This document shows, piece by piece, positions 38,598 through 47,162 of a stretch of DNA of 64,000 bases. Location of the stretch: positions 540,230 to 604,229 of the forward strand of contig NZ_PCNZ01000002.1 of assembly GCF_002975175.1 (NCBI RefSeq), written 5' to 3'. Origin of the DNA: Bacillus sp. MYb209 (GTDB lineage Bacteria; Bacillota; Bacilli; Bacillales; Bacillaceae_G). The position numbers were made by a program, and so were the translations under genes. The notes below the pieces were generated by a model, which did not search any database, was not told the DNA's origin, and was given only the letters and a program-made list of their open reading frames with translations. Every line of letters starts with the position of its first letter. Positions within the stretch are counted from its first letter, which is position 1.

Positions 38598-39752
38598 ATG
38601 TTAGAGTTTGATACTACTCAAGATCAATTAGCGAATATAAAAGTTATCGGTGTCGGCGGTGGCGGAAACAATGCTGTAAACCGTATGATTGAACACGGTG
38701 TACAAGGTGTAGACTTTATCGCTGTGAATACTGATGCACAAGCATTAAATCTATCAAAAGCTGAAACGAAAATGCAAATTGGTGGAAAATTAACGCGTGG
38801 ACTTGGTGCAGGCGCAAACCCTGAAGTAGGGAAAAAAGCTGCAGAAGAAAGTAAAGAACAGATTCAAGAAGCGCTTCGTGGCGCGGATATGGTCTTCGTA
38901 ACTGCTGGTATGGGTGGCGGAACTGGAACTGGTGCAGCTCCAGTTGTTGCTCAAGTTGCAAAAGAACTAGGCGCGTTAACAGTTGGTGTTGTAACACGCC
39001 CATTTACATTTGAAGGGCGTAAACGTGCAACTCAAGCTGCATCTGGTATTGCGTCATTTAAAGAAAATGTAGATACACTTATTGTAATTCCAAATGATCG
39101 CTTATTAGAGATTGTTGATAAAAATACGCCAATGTTAGAAGCGTTCCGTGAAGCAGATAACGTATTACGTCAAGGTGTTCAAGGTATTTCTGATTTAATT
39201 GCTACACCAGGTCTAATTAACTTAGACTTTGCAGACGTAAAGACAATTATGTCTAATAGAGGTTCTGCTTTAATGGGTATCGGTTCTGGTAATGGTGAAA
39301 ATCGTGCTGCTGAAGCTGCGAAAAAAGCGATTTCTAGTCCATTACTAGAAACATCTATTGATGGAGCTCAAGGTGTTATTATGAACATTACGGGCGGCGC
39401 AAACTTAAGTTTATATGAAGTACAAGAAGCAGCAGACATTGTAGCTTCAGCTTCGGATCCAGAAGTAAATATGATCTTCGGTTCTGTTATTAATGAAGGA
39501 TTAAAAGATGATATCGTTGTCACTGTAATTGCAACTGGTTTTGATGATAGTGCTTCGATGCAGCCACCAAAACCAATTATCCGTCCGACTGCGAATCATT
39601 CACAACAGCAACAACAGCCAGTAGCTCAACCTTCAAAACAACGTGAAGTTAAGCGTGAAATGAAACGTGAAGAGCCGGTTGTGCATGATCGTCATACAGA
39701 TTCAGATGACATCGATATTCCAGCATTCTTACGTAACCGTCGTAGACGATAA
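38598..39752 (+). CDS. ftsZ: Cell division protein FtsZ
   Basis: 384-aa tubulin-like GTPase that forms the Z-ring. The GTP-binding GGGTGTG (106-112), [16 protein letters not shown], the T7 loop [11 protein letters not shown] and a Gln-rich linker (about 325-350) lead to the conserved C-terminal peptide [14 protein letters not shown], the binding site for FtsA, SepF and others. ATG 38598 follows TAGGGGGA. Two terminators in series follow. Confidence 0.99.
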   Translation: MLEFDTTQDQLANIKVIGVGGGGNNAVNRMIEHGVQGVDFIAVNTDAQALNLSKAETKMQIGGKLTRGLGAGANPEVGKKAAEESKEQIQEALRGADMVFVTAGMGGGTGTGAAPVVAQVAKELGALTVGVVTRPFTFEGRKRATQAASGIASFKENVDTLIVIPNDRLLEIVDKNTPMLEAFREADNVLRQGVQGISDLIATPGLINLDFADVKTIMSNRGSALMGIGSGNGENRAAEAAKKAISSPLLETSIDGAQGVIMNITGGANLSLYEVQEAADIVASASDPEVNMIFGSVINEGLKDDIVVTVIATGFDDSASMQPPKPIIRPTANHSQQQQQPVAQPSKQREVKREMKREEPVVHDRHTDSDDIDIPAFLRNRRRR

Positions 39753-39755
39753 AAG

Positions 39756-39782
39756 AAAAGGAGCTTTCATGCTCCTTTTTTT
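39756..39782 (+). terminator. First terminator after ftsZ
   Basis: AAAAGGAGC pairs with GCTCCTTTT, followed by TTT. Confidence 0.93.
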
Positions 39783-39795
39783 GTTGTCTAAATGG

Positions 39796-39823
39796 AAAAG
39801 ATCTGCTAAGCAGATCTTTTTTT
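39796..39823 (+). terminator. Second terminator after ftsZ
   Basis: AAAAGATCTGC pairs with GCAGATCTTTT across TAA, followed by TTT. The tandem arrangement insulates ftsAZ from the spoIIG operon. Confidence 0.93.
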
Positions 39824-39877
39824 ATTATTTTGCATATGGAGAGCCCAGTCCTATTTTTAAGCTATAAGCTGTGATAA

Positions 39878-40011
39878 ATAAAGTGAAAATTTAATTAGTT
39901 GGGGTTGTTCATCCAAAAATGATTGTTAGCCCGACTCCCACTTAACTTCTGTACTTTTGTATAGCTGAATTTTGAGGCAGGGGTCTTACTGCCCGCAAAT
40001 AGCAAGATAAA
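39878..40011 (-). mobile_element. bcr1-like intergenic repeat, copy B
   Basis: 134-bp element flanked by ATAAA on both sides (TTTAT on the minus strand). On the minus strand it reads TTTATCTTGCTATTTGCGG at the start and TTTTCACTTTAT at the end, with CAGTAAGAC, CCTGCCT and GTGGGAGTC in between, matching copy A; the central hairpin is degenerate. It lies between the ftsZ terminators and the spoIIG promoter. Confidence 0.75.
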
Positions 40012-40147
40012 TTTTGTATATATATATAATTCAATTATTATGTATACAAGTAAGAAATTTATATTATTCTATGAAAAATACACTTTTATTTTTTACCGAC
40101 AGATTATGTCTAGAAATCACAAAATAACAAAAAAACCCCTCCACCAA

Positions 40148-40181
40148 TTGACACACTTTCCTATTGGATATGCATTATACT
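40148..40181 (+). promoter_or_regulatory. spoIIG promoter with 22-bp spacing
   Basis: TTGACA (40148-40153) and TATACT (40176-40181) are separated by 22 bp, the unusual spacing known for the Spo0A-activated spoIIG promoter of B. subtilis. A partial Spo0A box (TGTCAA on the minus strand) overlaps the -35 and TATGTCTAGAA lies upstream near 40106. Confidence 0.88.
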
Positions 40182-40211
40182 AGTCTCAACTTAAAAAAAG
40201 AGGTGAATTGT

Positions 40212-41129
40212 TTGGTTGTTTACGCCGACATTGTTTGGTTGTTAAACGCCTGCATTGATTTTCTTTTACTTTTATTAACAGCCACCGTGTTAAAAAAGAG
40301 AATCAAAAGATGGAGGCTTGTGTTAGGGGCATTTATAGGTTCAACTATTGTTATTTTCGCCTTTACGCCTTTTGCTTCTATGATGACACATCCAATTATG
40401 AAACTATTGTACTCGTTACTTATTGTGTATACAGCATTTGGGTTTTCGACATTTAGAAATTATGCACAAACTGTTTTTACTTTCTATTTTGTAACCTTTA
40501 TGGTTGGTGGAGGATTAATTGGAACGCATTACTTTTTGCAAACGAACGAAATGGTAAATGGATTAGTTCAATCTAAATCAGTTTCTTACGGTGATCCAAT
40601 TAGTTGGTTGTTTGTTATTTTTGGTTTTCCAGTAATTTATTATTTTTCTAAAAAGCGTATAGAAAGCGTAGAGGTCACAAAGATACACTATGATCAAATC
40701 GTGAAAGTGAAAATTCAATTAGCTGGAGAGGAACTAGAACTAGCAGGCCTAATTGATAGTGGGAACCAACTTTATGACCCGTTAACGAAAACACCCGTTA
40801 TGATTATGCATATTTCATCATTAGAACATTGTTTGCCAGCTTGGTTAACAGAACAAATTTATTCCAAAACAGAAATTCCTCAAATACCAGAAAATGATTC
40901 TGGATGGGCGACGAAACTACGTTTAATTCCTTTCCGAGCAGTAGGAGTAGAGAATCAATTTTTATGGGCAATTAAGCCAGATTGTGTGCGAGTTTATCAT
41001 GAAGGTAGTTCGATTGTTGTAAACAAAGTACTGATTGGATTAAATACACAACAATTATCTACCAATGGAGAGTATCAATGCATTGTACATCCGAAAATGT
41101 TGATTTCGCAAAAGATGGTAATTGCTTAA
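40212..41129 (+). CDS. spoIIGA: Sporulation sigma-E factor-processing peptidase SpoIIGA
   Basis: 305-aa membrane aspartic protease that cleaves pro-sigma-E in the mother cell after a signal from SpoIIR. Five N-terminal helices are followed by a cytoplasmic protease domain with the catalytic Asp182 in [12 protein letters not shown] 40212 (MVVYADIVW) follows AGAGGTGA and matches family length; an in-frame upstream TTG at 40164 lies inside the promoter and is rejected. sigE follows after 19 bases. Confidence 0.95.
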   Translation: MVVYADIVWLLNACIDFLLLLLTATVLKKRIKRWRLVLGAFIGSTIVIFAFTPFASMMTHPIMKLLYSLLIVYTAFGFSTFRNYAQTVFTFYFVTFMVGGGLIGTHYFLQTNEMVNGLVQSKSVSYGDPISWLFVIFGFPVIYYFSKKRIESVEVTKIHYDQIVKVKIQLAGEELELAGLIDSGNQLYDPLTKTPVMIMHISSLEHCLPAWLTEQIYSKTEIPQIPENDSGWATKLRLIPFRAVGVENQFLWAIKPDCVRVYHEGSSIVVNKVLIGLNTQQLSTNGEYQCIVHPKMLISQKMVIA

Positions 41130-41148
41130 TTATGAGAGGCGGGATAAT

Positions 41149-41868
41149 ATGGTGAAATTTAAATTTTATTTGGTATACCTTTGGTATAAAGTATTGCTGA
41201 AATTAGGAATTAAGACCGATGAAATTTATTATATTGGCGGAAGTGAAGCGTTGCCACCGCCGTTAACGAAAGAAGAAGAGGCAGTTCTTTTGAATAAATT
41301 ACCAAATGGAGATCAAGCTGCGAGGTCGATGCTTATTGAACGTAACCTACGGCTTGTTGTATATATAGCAAGAAAATTTGAAAATACAGGGATCAATATT
41401 GAGGATTTGATTAGTATAGGAACAATTGGTCTTATTAAGGCAGTGAATACATTTAATCCAGAAAAGAAAATTAAATTGGCAACATATGCATCTCGTTGTA
41501 TAGAAAATGAAATTTTAATGCATTTGCGTCGAAATAATAAAAATCGTTCGGAAGTTTCTTTTGATGAACCGCTTAACATTGATTGGGACGGAAATGAACT
41601 GTTATTATCAGATGTTTTAGGTACAGATGATGACATTATTACAAAAGATTTAGAAGCTACTGTAGATCGTCATCTTTTAATGAAAGCATTGCATCAATTA
41701 AACGATCGTGAAAAACAAATTATGGAGCTTCGGTTTGGACTCGCTGGTGGCGAAGAGAAGACACAAAAAGATGTGGCTGATATGCTTGGAATTTCACAGT
41801 CTTATATTTCTCGTTTGGAAAAAAGAATTATAAAAAGATTACGAAAAGAATTTAATAAAATGGTGTGA
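41149..41868 (+). CDS. sigE: RNA polymerase sigma-E factor precursor (early mother cell)
   Basis: 239-aa pro-sigma-E, the first mother-cell sigma factor. The N-terminal pro-sequence (about 27 residues, amphipathic, [19 protein letters not shown]) tethers it to membrane and is removed by SpoIIGA. Region 2 ([28 protein letters not shown]) and region 4 helix-turn-helix ([20 protein letters not shown]) are intact. ATG 41149 follows AGGCGGG. It regulates spoVD, ylbJ, gerR and others in this window. Confidence 0.98.
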   Translation: MVKFKFYLVYLWYKVLLKLGIKTDEIYYIGGSEALPPPLTKEEEAVLLNKLPNGDQAARSMLIERNLRLVVYIARKFENTGINIEDLISIGTIGLIKAVNTFNPEKKIKLATYASRCIENEILMHLRRNNKNRSEVSFDEPLNIDWDGNELLLSDVLGTDDDIITKDLEATVDRHLLMKALHQLNDREKQIMELRFGLAGGEEKTQKDVADMLGISQSYISRLEKRIIKRLRKEFNKMV

Positions 41869-41870
41869 AG

Positions 41871-41909
41871 AATAAGACCAGTCGGTATCTAGACTGGTCT
41901 TATTCTCTT
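41871..41909 (+). terminator. Terminator between sigE and sigG
   Basis: AATAAGACCAGTC pairs perfectly with GACTGGTCTTATT around an 8-base loop, followed by CTCTTTTT. Its strength should limit read-through from spoIIG into sigG. Confidence 0.85.
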
Positions 41910-41960
41910 TTTGTGCATTAGGAAATATGATGTTTGTGAAAAACGATGGAAAAACCGTAT

Positions 41961-41989
41961 GCATAAAATCCCCTTCAAAGGAAATACTT
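41961..41989 (+). promoter_or_regulatory. Candidate sigma-F promoter of sigG
   Basis: GCATA (41961-41965), 14-bp spacer and GGAAATACTT (41980-41989) match the sigma-F pattern GyATA/GGnnAnAnTA at nearly all positions. sigG is transcribed by sigma-F in B. subtilis. Confidence 0.6.
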
Positions 41990-42025
41990 TACACTGTACA
42001 GCAACTCCCGATAGGAGGGAACACT

Positions 42026-42805
42026 TTGACGAGAAACAAAGTAGAAATTTGCGGTGTTGATACAGCTAAACTTCCAGTACTAAAAAATGAAGAGATGCGT
42101 AAATTATTTCGTGAAATGCAAAGTGGAGAGATAAGCGCCAGAGAGAAATTAGTGAATGGAAACTTACGTCTTGTACTGAGCGTCATCCAAAGATTTAATA
42201 ACAGAGGAGAATATGTTGATGATTTATTTCAAGTTGGTTGCATTGGACTTATGAAATCCATTGATAACTTTGATTTAGGCCAAAATGTAAAATTTTCAAC
42301 GTATGCTGTGCCGATGATTATTGGGGAAATACGCAGATATTTGCGTGATAACAATCCAATTCGCGTATCTCGCTCATTACGAGATATTGCGTATAAAGCG
42401 TTGCAAGTAAGAGAAAAATTGATTGCTGAAAATTCAAAAGAACCAACAGCAATGGATATTGCCAAAGTTCTTGAAGTGACACATGAAGAAATTGTTTTTG
42501 CGTTAGATGCTATTCAAGATCCAGTTTCATTATTTGAACCGATTTATAATGATGGAGGAGATCCTATCTTTGTTATGGATCAGTTAAGCGATGAAAAACA
42601 AAAGGACGAGCAGTGGGTTGAAGAACTAGCGTTGAAAGAAGGGATGAAGCGTTTAAATGATCGTGAGAAAATGATTATTCGAAAACGGTTCTTCCAAGGA
42701 AAGACACAGATGGAAGTTGCCGAAGAAATTGGGATTTCTCAAGCACAAGTATCACGTTTGGAGAAGTCTGCTATTAAGCAAATGAATAAGACGATTCAAG
42801 GATAA
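42026..42805 (+). CDS. sigG: RNA polymerase sigma-G factor (late forespore)
   Basis: 259-aa forespore sigma factor. The N-terminus TRNKVEICGVDTAKLPVL matches B. subtilis sigma-G; region 2 (NLRLVLSVIQRFNNRGE, FSTYAVPMIIGEIRRYLRD) and region 4 (TQMEVAEEIGISQAQVSRLE) are complete. TTG 42026 follows AGGAGGGAA; the in-frame ATGs from 41927 lie upstream of the sigma-F promoter. The ribosome-binding site can pair with an upstream CTCC (42006 region), a small hairpin recalling the translational restraint on B. subtilis sigG. The B. subtilis neighbour ylmA is absent. Confidence 0.97.
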   Translation: MTRNKVEICGVDTAKLPVLKNEEMRKLFREMQSGEISAREKLVNGNLRLVLSVIQRFNNRGEYVDDLFQVGCIGLMKSIDNFDLGQNVKFSTYAVPMIIGEIRRYLRDNNPIRVSRSLRDIAYKALQVREKLIAENSKEPTAMDIAKVLEVTHEEIVFALDAIQDPVSLFEPIYNDGGDPIFVMDQLSDEKQKDEQWVEELALKEGMKRLNDREKMIIRKRFFQGKTQMEVAEEIGISQAQVSRLEKSAIKQMNKTIQG

Positions 42806-42807
42806 AG

Positions 42808-42838
42808 GACCTCACCAGTTATGGTGAGGTCTTTTTTA
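42808..42838 (+). terminator. Terminator after sigG
   Basis: GACCTCACC pairs with GGTGAGGTC around AGTTAT, followed by six T residues. Confidence 0.95.
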
Positions 42839-42925
42839 TATATAATATTTTGCGCTCATAGTAGAGTGGGTAGGTTCATATAATGAAAATAAAATGGATG
42901 TTCTATTAGTAGCGGTTATATACTG

Positions 42926-43055
42926 TTTATCCGCTTCGAAATTCGGCTGAAGTAAGAAGTTAGATGGAAGCGGAGCTACCCGTGAAAGTCCGATTAGCAT
43001 GGACTAATAATCAGTAGGGATGGGAAAAATCCCACTGATTAAGGTTTCACTTTAT
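42926..43055 (+). mobile_element. bcr1-like intergenic repeat, copy C (divergent left half)
   Basis: 130-bp element bounded by TTTAT on both sides, ending TTTCACTTTAT like the other copies. Its right half (CCCGTGAAAG, CCGATT, TAATAATCAGT, CCCACTGATTAAGGTTTCA) matches copy A on the opposite strand. The left half instead forms a CCGCTTC/GAAGCGG hairpin and lacks CAGTAAGAC, so it is a variant or rearranged copy. It lies between sigG and ylmC. Confidence 0.7.
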
Positions 43056-43099
43056 TTGAGAGCGTACTTACGATTCATGATATAAGGGAGAGGATGAAT

Positions 43100-43378
43100 A
43101 TGATACGAGTTTCGGAGTTTCAAATGAAGGATGTTGTAAATATTTCAGATGGAAAAAGACTTGGAAATATTGGAGATATTGATTTTGATATAGACACAGG
43201 GAAGATTAGGGCAGTTATTATTTCCAAGCAGACACGTATGCTAGGACTCTTTGGAAAGGAAGTAGAATTTGTGATTCCTTGGGAGCAAATTATGAAAATT
43301 GGGGAAGATGTCATACTTGTCAGAGTAGATAATATTAATTCTGTAACAGAATCAATACAAACACCGACAATTTCATAA
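43100..43378 (+). CDS. ylmC: YlmC/YmxH family PRC-barrel sporulation protein
   Basis: 92-aa PRC-barrel protein, a family found in spore formers and annotated as sporulation-related; function unknown. It shows the typical GKRLGNIGDIDFDIDTGKIRAVII core strand pattern with key residues GKRLG and IDTGKI. ATG 43100 (MIRVSEFQ) was chosen since AAGGGAG is 9 bases upstream; ATG 43094 would be too close. It follows a bcr1-like copy. Confidence 0.85.
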   Translation: MIRVSEFQMKDVVNISDGKRLGNIGDIDFDIDTGKIRAVIISKQTRMLGLFGKEVEFVIPWEQIMKIGEDVILVRVDNINSVTESIQTPTIS

Positions 43379-43433
43379 AGAATATTACAAATTCCTCTTT
43401 TTTTTCAGTTGTCATTATGAAAAAATAAAAGTA

Positions 43434-43442
43434 TGGTAAAAT
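43434..43442 (+). promoter_or_regulatory. Extended -10 promoter for the ylmDEFGH cluster
   Basis: TGGTAAAAT fits TGnTATAAT about 55 bases before pgeF; the -35 is weak. Confidence 0.45.
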
Positions 43443-43496
43443 AGACAGGAAGTACCATGCTTTTTTCTATTATTTTAATTAAAAGGAGCCGCTTTT

Positions 43497-44306
43497 ATGA
43501 GAGAACCATTTAAATATGTGGACGGTATACTGTATTTACAAGCGTGGAAAGAACTTGGAAACATTACTGTTGGATTTACGACAAAAGATGGTGGCGTAAG
43601 TACAGGCTCCTTTCATGCGATGAATTTAGGATTACATGTGAATGATATCGTGGAGAATGTTCATGAAAACAGACGCATTTTAGCGAATAAGTTACAAAAA
43701 CCATTAGAAAAATGGATTTGCTCTGAACAAGTTCATGACCATCATGTTGAGAAAGTAGGAGTGCAAGAAAAAGGGAAAGGCATTTATTCATATGAAGACG
43801 GTATTCCAAAAACGGATGGCATTTATACGACTAACAAAGATGTTCTCTTAACATCTTGTTACGCTGATTGTGTTCCGCTCTATTTTTATGCACCATCACA
43901 TGATATGATAGGACTTGCGCATGCTGGGTGGAAAGGGACTGTAACAGAGATTGCGAAAGAAATGATTCAAAAGTGGAATGCAGAAGGTGTTTCAAGTGAT
44001 GAAATTCATGTCGCGATTGGTCCTGCAATCGGATCATGTTGTTATGTTGTTGATGATTGTGTATTAACAGCAACACAGCAAGTAGTAAACGGATCTGTTC
44101 CCTATAAAGTAATTTCTGATGGTCAGTATGCAATTAATTTAAAAGAAGTTAATCGTATATTATGTGTACAAGCAGGCATAAAAGAAGAACATATTGTAAT
44201 GTCATCTCTTTGTACAAGCTGTGAAGAACAATTATTTTTCTCTCATCGTCGTGATCAAGGTAAGACGGGGAGAATGTTGAGTTTCATAGGTTTTAAGGAG
44301 GAGTGA
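43497..44306 (+). CDS. pgeF: Peptidoglycan editing factor PgeF (YlmD)
   Basis: 269-aa protein of the DUF152/multicopper-polyphenol-oxidase-like family. Homologues act on purine nucleosides in vitro, and E. coli YfiH/PgeF prevents misincorporation of serine into peptidoglycan stem peptides. Zinc/active-site motifs are visible: SEQVHDHHV, TSCYADCVPLYFY, GLAHAGWKGT and the IGPAIGSCCYVV loop. AAAGGAGCC precedes ATG 43497. First gene of the ylmDEFGH-divIVA division run. Confidence 0.9.
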   Translation: MREPFKYVDGILYLQAWKELGNITVGFTTKDGGVSTGSFHAMNLGLHVNDIVENVHENRRILANKLQKPLEKWICSEQVHDHHVEKVGVQEKGKGIYSYEDGIPKTDGIYTTNKDVLLTSCYADCVPLYFYAPSHDMIGLAHAGWKGTVTEIAKEMIQKWNAEGVSSDEIHVAIGPAIGSCCYVVDDCVLTATQQVVNGSVPYKVISDGQYAINLKEVNRILCVQAGIKEEHIVMSSLCTSCEEQLFFSHRRDQGKTGRMLSFIGFKEE

Positions 44307-44311
44307 AGTAA

Positions 44312-44986
44312 GTGACAGTGCAAGGGAATTTAGTAGATGTAAACGAAGCAATTAAAGAATCTTGTGTACGAGCTGGACGTTCGATGAAAGATATTAAGCT
44401 CGTTGCAGTTACAAAAACTGTAGGAATTGAAAAAACAAGCGAAGTAATTGAAGCAGGAATTATTGATTTAGGTGAAAATAGAAATGAAGGTTTCTTACAA
44501 AAATACGAGCATTTCGGTTCAAAAGTGAATTGGCATTTTATTGGATCATTGCAAACGAGAAAAGTAAAAGAAATCATTAATGAGATTGATTATTTACATT
44601 CATTAGATCGTCTTTCGCTTGCAAAAGAAATTCAAAAACGTGCTGATAAGAAAGTTAAATGCTTTATTCAAGTGAAAACATCATCTGAAGAATCAAAGCA
44701 AGGATTGGCGATAGAAGAAACAATTTCTTTTATTCAAAGTTTGCAAGAATTGGATAAGATTGAAGTGGTAGGATTAATGACAATGGCTCCGTTTACAGGA
44801 GAAGAGGAAGAGATTCGTCGCTGCTTTAAGGAATTGCGCATGCTACAAACAGAGGTGCAGGAGCTAGAATTATTACATGCACCATGTAAAGAATTATCAA
44901 TGGGAATGTCAAATGATTACACGATTGCAATTGAGGAAGGCGCTACATATATTCGTTTGGGAACGGTTTTAGTAGGAAAAGCGTAG
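44312..44986 (+). CDS. ylmE: YggS/PLPBP family pyridoxal phosphate homeostasis protein YlmE
   Basis: 224-aa alanine-racemase-fold protein that binds PLP without known catalytic activity; the family buffers PLP and affects amino acid homeostasis. The PLP lysine lies in LVAVTKTVG, with [29 protein letters not shown] and the phosphate-binding [18 protein letters not shown] 44312 follows GGAGGAG. The gene next to sepF is conserved across Gram-positives. Confidence 0.93.
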   Translation: MTVQGNLVDVNEAIKESCVRAGRSMKDIKLVAVTKTVGIEKTSEVIEAGIIDLGENRNEGFLQKYEHFGSKVNWHFIGSLQTRKVKEIINEIDYLHSLDRLSLAKEIQKRADKKVKCFIQVKTSSEESKQGLAIEETISFIQSLQELDKIEVVGLMTMAPFTGEEEEIRRCFKELRMLQTEVQELELLHAPCKELSMGMSNDYTIAIEEGATYIRLGTVLVGKA

Positions 44987-45005
44987 GAGGAAGGAGAAAG
45001 TTATT

Positions 45006-45476
45006 ATGAGTTGGTCAAAAGTAAAATACTTCTTTTTTGACACACCGGAAGAAAAAGAAGCAGCTCAATATAGTTATGAAAAGGAGCAAACAGACATGAA
45101 AAAGCAACAAAATCCCCCAGAACAACAAGATGTTCCGTTTGCGAAAGTGCAACCGAAGCAAAATGTAGTGAGTATTGAAACAGCGAAGCAATCTTCAAAA
45201 GTTGTTTTACTAGAACCACGCACATATTCGGAAGCGCAAGGCATTTCGGATCACTTAAAAGGTAGACGAGCTGTTGTAATTAATTTGCAAAGAATGTCTA
45301 CAGATCAAGCTGTACGTATCGTTGACTTTTTAAGTGGTACTGTATACGCTATAGACGGGGATATTCAAAAAATAGGCCCGAAAACATTTATGTGTACACC
45401 TGAAAATGTTGATATCGTTGGTGCGATTTCAGAGTTATTCGGTGAAGAAGAAGAGACAAATATAAAGAGGTGGTAA
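45006..45476 (+). CDS. sepF: Cell division protein SepF
   Basis: 156-aa membrane-binding FtsZ partner that aids septum assembly and overlaps FtsA in function. N-terminal amphipathic helix ([11 protein letters not shown]), a Gln/Lys-rich linker (about 20-55) and the SepF core (about 65-145: [39 protein letters not shown]). AGGAGGAAGG precedes ATG 45006. Confidence 0.96.
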   Translation: MSWSKVKYFFFDTPEEKEAAQYSYEKEQTDMKKQQNPPEQQDVPFAKVQPKQNVVSIETAKQSSKVVLLEPRTYSEAQGISDHLKGRRAVVINLQRMSTDQAVRIVDFLSGTVYAIDGDIQKIGPKTFMCTPENVDIVGAISELFGEEEETNIKRW

Positions 45477-45482
45477 TACGCC

Positions 45483-45746
45483 ATGACAACAGTTTTAACA
45501 GTGTTACTTACTGCTATCGAGATTTACTCGTGGGCACTAATTATTTACATTCTCCTATCATGGTTTCCTGGTGCAAAGGAATCAGCTTTTGGAGATTTTC
45601 TTGCGCGTATTTGTGAACCGTATTTAGAGCCATTTAGGAGGTTTATTCCACCATTTGGTATGATTGATATTTCTCCACTTGTTGCTATTATTGCCTTGAA
45701 ACTTGCTAGAGGTGGTTTAGTAAGTTTATTCAACTATTTTTTATAG
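45483..45746 (+). CDS. ylmG: YggT family membrane protein YlmG
   Basis: 87-aa protein with two transmembrane helices (about 8-28 and 62-82) and the conserved WFPGAKES, CEPYLEPFRRFIPPFGMIDISP core of the YggT family. Related plastid proteins affect nucleoid distribution; bacterial role unclear. AGAGGTGG precedes ATG 45483. Part of the ylm division cluster. Confidence 0.92.
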   Translation: MTTVLTVLLTAIEIYSWALIIYILLSWFPGAKESAFGDFLARICEPYLEPFRRFIPPFGMIDISPLVAIIALKLARGGLVSLFNYFL

Positions 45747-45761
45747 TGTGAGGTTAAATAC

Positions 45762-46529
45762 ATGAGCATCTACGAGCATTTTAGACCTGATGAACAGGTC
45801 TTTGTGGATAAAGTATTAGAGTGGAAACAGGCTGCTGAGTACCATCAAGTCAAGTTAACAGATTTTCTTGATCCAAGACAGCAACAAATTGTTTCTATGG
45901 TAATAGGGCAAGGAGATGTAGCTGTACGGTTTGATGGTGCGATGCCTGAAGCCGAACGGAAAAGAGCACTAATTTATCCAGATTATCTAGAATTAAATGA
46001 AGAGGAATTTCAAGTAGAAGTATTAGAAATTGACTACCCTTCCAAGTTTTTCACGCTAGAACATAGGCAAATATTAGGTGCATTCATGTCACTTGGTTTA
46101 ACAAGGGAAAAATGTGGCGATATTTTGCTTCAAGAAGATCGTGCCCAAATTGCAGTTGCGAAAGAAGTTGTATCCTATATTGAAATGAACTTACAATCAA
46201 TAGGGAAAATGAAAGTCACACTCTCTCCTATACAAGTAGAGAAAATTTTGCGTGTAGGTGAAAAGTGGGGAGAAAAATCTGGAACAGTTTCGTCACTTCG
46301 TCTAGATGTTTTATTAGCTGAAATGCTGCATATATCTAGGCAGAAGGTACAGCCTCTTATAAAAGGTGGCTTAGTAAAAGTCAATTGGAAAACAGTAGAG
46401 CAAACTTCGTATGAATGTTTTCCGGGGGATGTTTTCTCGGTTAGAGGGTATGGACGAAGTAAATTATTTTCTGTAGAAGGTAAAACGAAGCGCGACAAAT
46501 GGAGAGTTTTGTATGGTATACTAAAATGA
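45762..46529 (+). CDS. ylmH: S4-domain RNA-binding protein YlmH
   Basis: 255-aa protein with an N-terminal YlmH domain and a C-terminal S4 RNA-binding domain (about 180-240: LRLDVLLAEMLHISRQKVQPLIKGGLVKVNWK). S4 proteins of this type have recently been tied to rescue of stalled 50S-peptidyl-tRNA complexes in B. subtilis; the genetic link is with the division cluster. Start ATG 45762 with GTGAGG upstream. A 90-bp gap then leads to divIVA with its own promoter candidate. Confidence 0.92.
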   Translation: MSIYEHFRPDEQVFVDKVLEWKQAAEYHQVKLTDFLDPRQQQIVSMVIGQGDVAVRFDGAMPEAERKRALIYPDYLELNEEEFQVEVLEIDYPSKFFTLEHRQILGAFMSLGLTREKCGDILLQEDRAQIAVAKEVVSYIEMNLQSIGKMKVTLSPIQVEKILRVGEKWGEKSGTVSSLRLDVLLAEMLHISRQKVQPLIKGGLVKVNWKTVEQTSYECFPGDVFSVRGYGRSKLFSVEGKTKRDKWRVLYGILK

Positions 46530-46557
46530 TTGGTTTTTTAGAAGGAAATTCTCTTAT

Positions 46558-46579
46558 TTTGTCGAAGAAAAGATATAAT
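46558..46579 (+). promoter_or_regulatory. divIVA promoter region with a Spo0A-box-like sequence
   Basis: TTTGTCGAAGA (46558-46568) matches the Spo0A box TTTGTCRAAAA at 10 of 11 positions and lies 5 bases before a TATAAT (46574-46579), 40 bases before divIVA. The -35 region itself is poor. Confidence 0.5.
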
Positions 46580-46618
46580 TGAAAGAGGAAATTTAGATAA
46601 CTACTTGGAGGTGGCGTT

Positions 46619-47125
46619 GTGCCGTTAACACCATTAGATATTCATAACAAAGAATTTGGTCGCGGATTTCGTGGCTACGATGAAGATCAAGTAAATGAGT
46701 TTCTTGATCAAATCATCAAAGATTATGAATTAGTCATTCGTGAGAAAAAAGCTTTAGAAGAAAAGGTTGCACAATTAGAAGGAAAGTTAGACCATTTTTC
46801 TAATATTGAAGATACGCTGAACAAATCTATCATTGTCGCACAAGAAGCTGCTGAAGAAGTGAAGCGTAATGCACAAAAAGAAGCAAAATTAATTGTACGT
46901 GAAGCAGAAAAAAATGCAGATCGTATCATTAATGAAGCGTTAGTGAAATCAAGAAAAGTTGCTTTTGATATTGAAGAGTTGAAGAAACAAGCGAAAGTAT
47001 TCCGAACTCGTTTCCGTATGTTATTAGAAACACAACTTGAAATGTTAAACAACGATGATTGGGATAAACTAATTGAATTAGAAGACGAAGTGGACGAGCT
47101 GTTGAAAAAAGAAGAAACAGTGTAA
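46619..47125 (+). CDS. divIVA: Cell division/polarity protein DivIVA
   Basis: 168-aa coiled-coil protein that binds curved membrane at poles and septa, recruits MinJ/MinCD and RacA, and helps anchor chromosomes in sporulation. The N-terminal membrane-binding domain MPLTPLDIHNKEFGRGFRGY is followed by long coiled coils (about 30-145) and an acidic tail. Start GTG 46619 follows GGAGGTGGC. A Spo0A-like box lies in its promoter region. Confidence 0.97.
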   Translation: MPLTPLDIHNKEFGRGFRGYDEDQVNEFLDQIIKDYELVIREKKALEEKVAQLEGKLDHFSNIEDTLNKSIIVAQEAAEEVKRNAQKEAKLIVREAEKNADRIINEALVKSRKVAFDIEELKKQAKVFRTRFRMLLETQLEMLNNDDWDKLIELEDEVDELLKKEETV

Positions 47126-47127
47126 GC

Positions 47128-47156
47128 TTGACGTTTTTCTCATTATTACATATAAT
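47128..47156 (+). promoter_or_regulatory. Sigma-A promoter of the ileS T-box transcript
   Basis: TTGACG (47128-47133), 17-bp spacer, TATAAT (47151-47156); near consensus. The -35 begins three bases after the divIVA stop. Confidence 0.9.
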
Positions 47157-47162
47157 TTTAAA

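Noticed and set aside
41927-42025. Longer sigG starting at ATG 41927
   Set aside because: This start lies upstream of the sigma-F promoter, and the extra 33 residues do not match sigma-G proteins.
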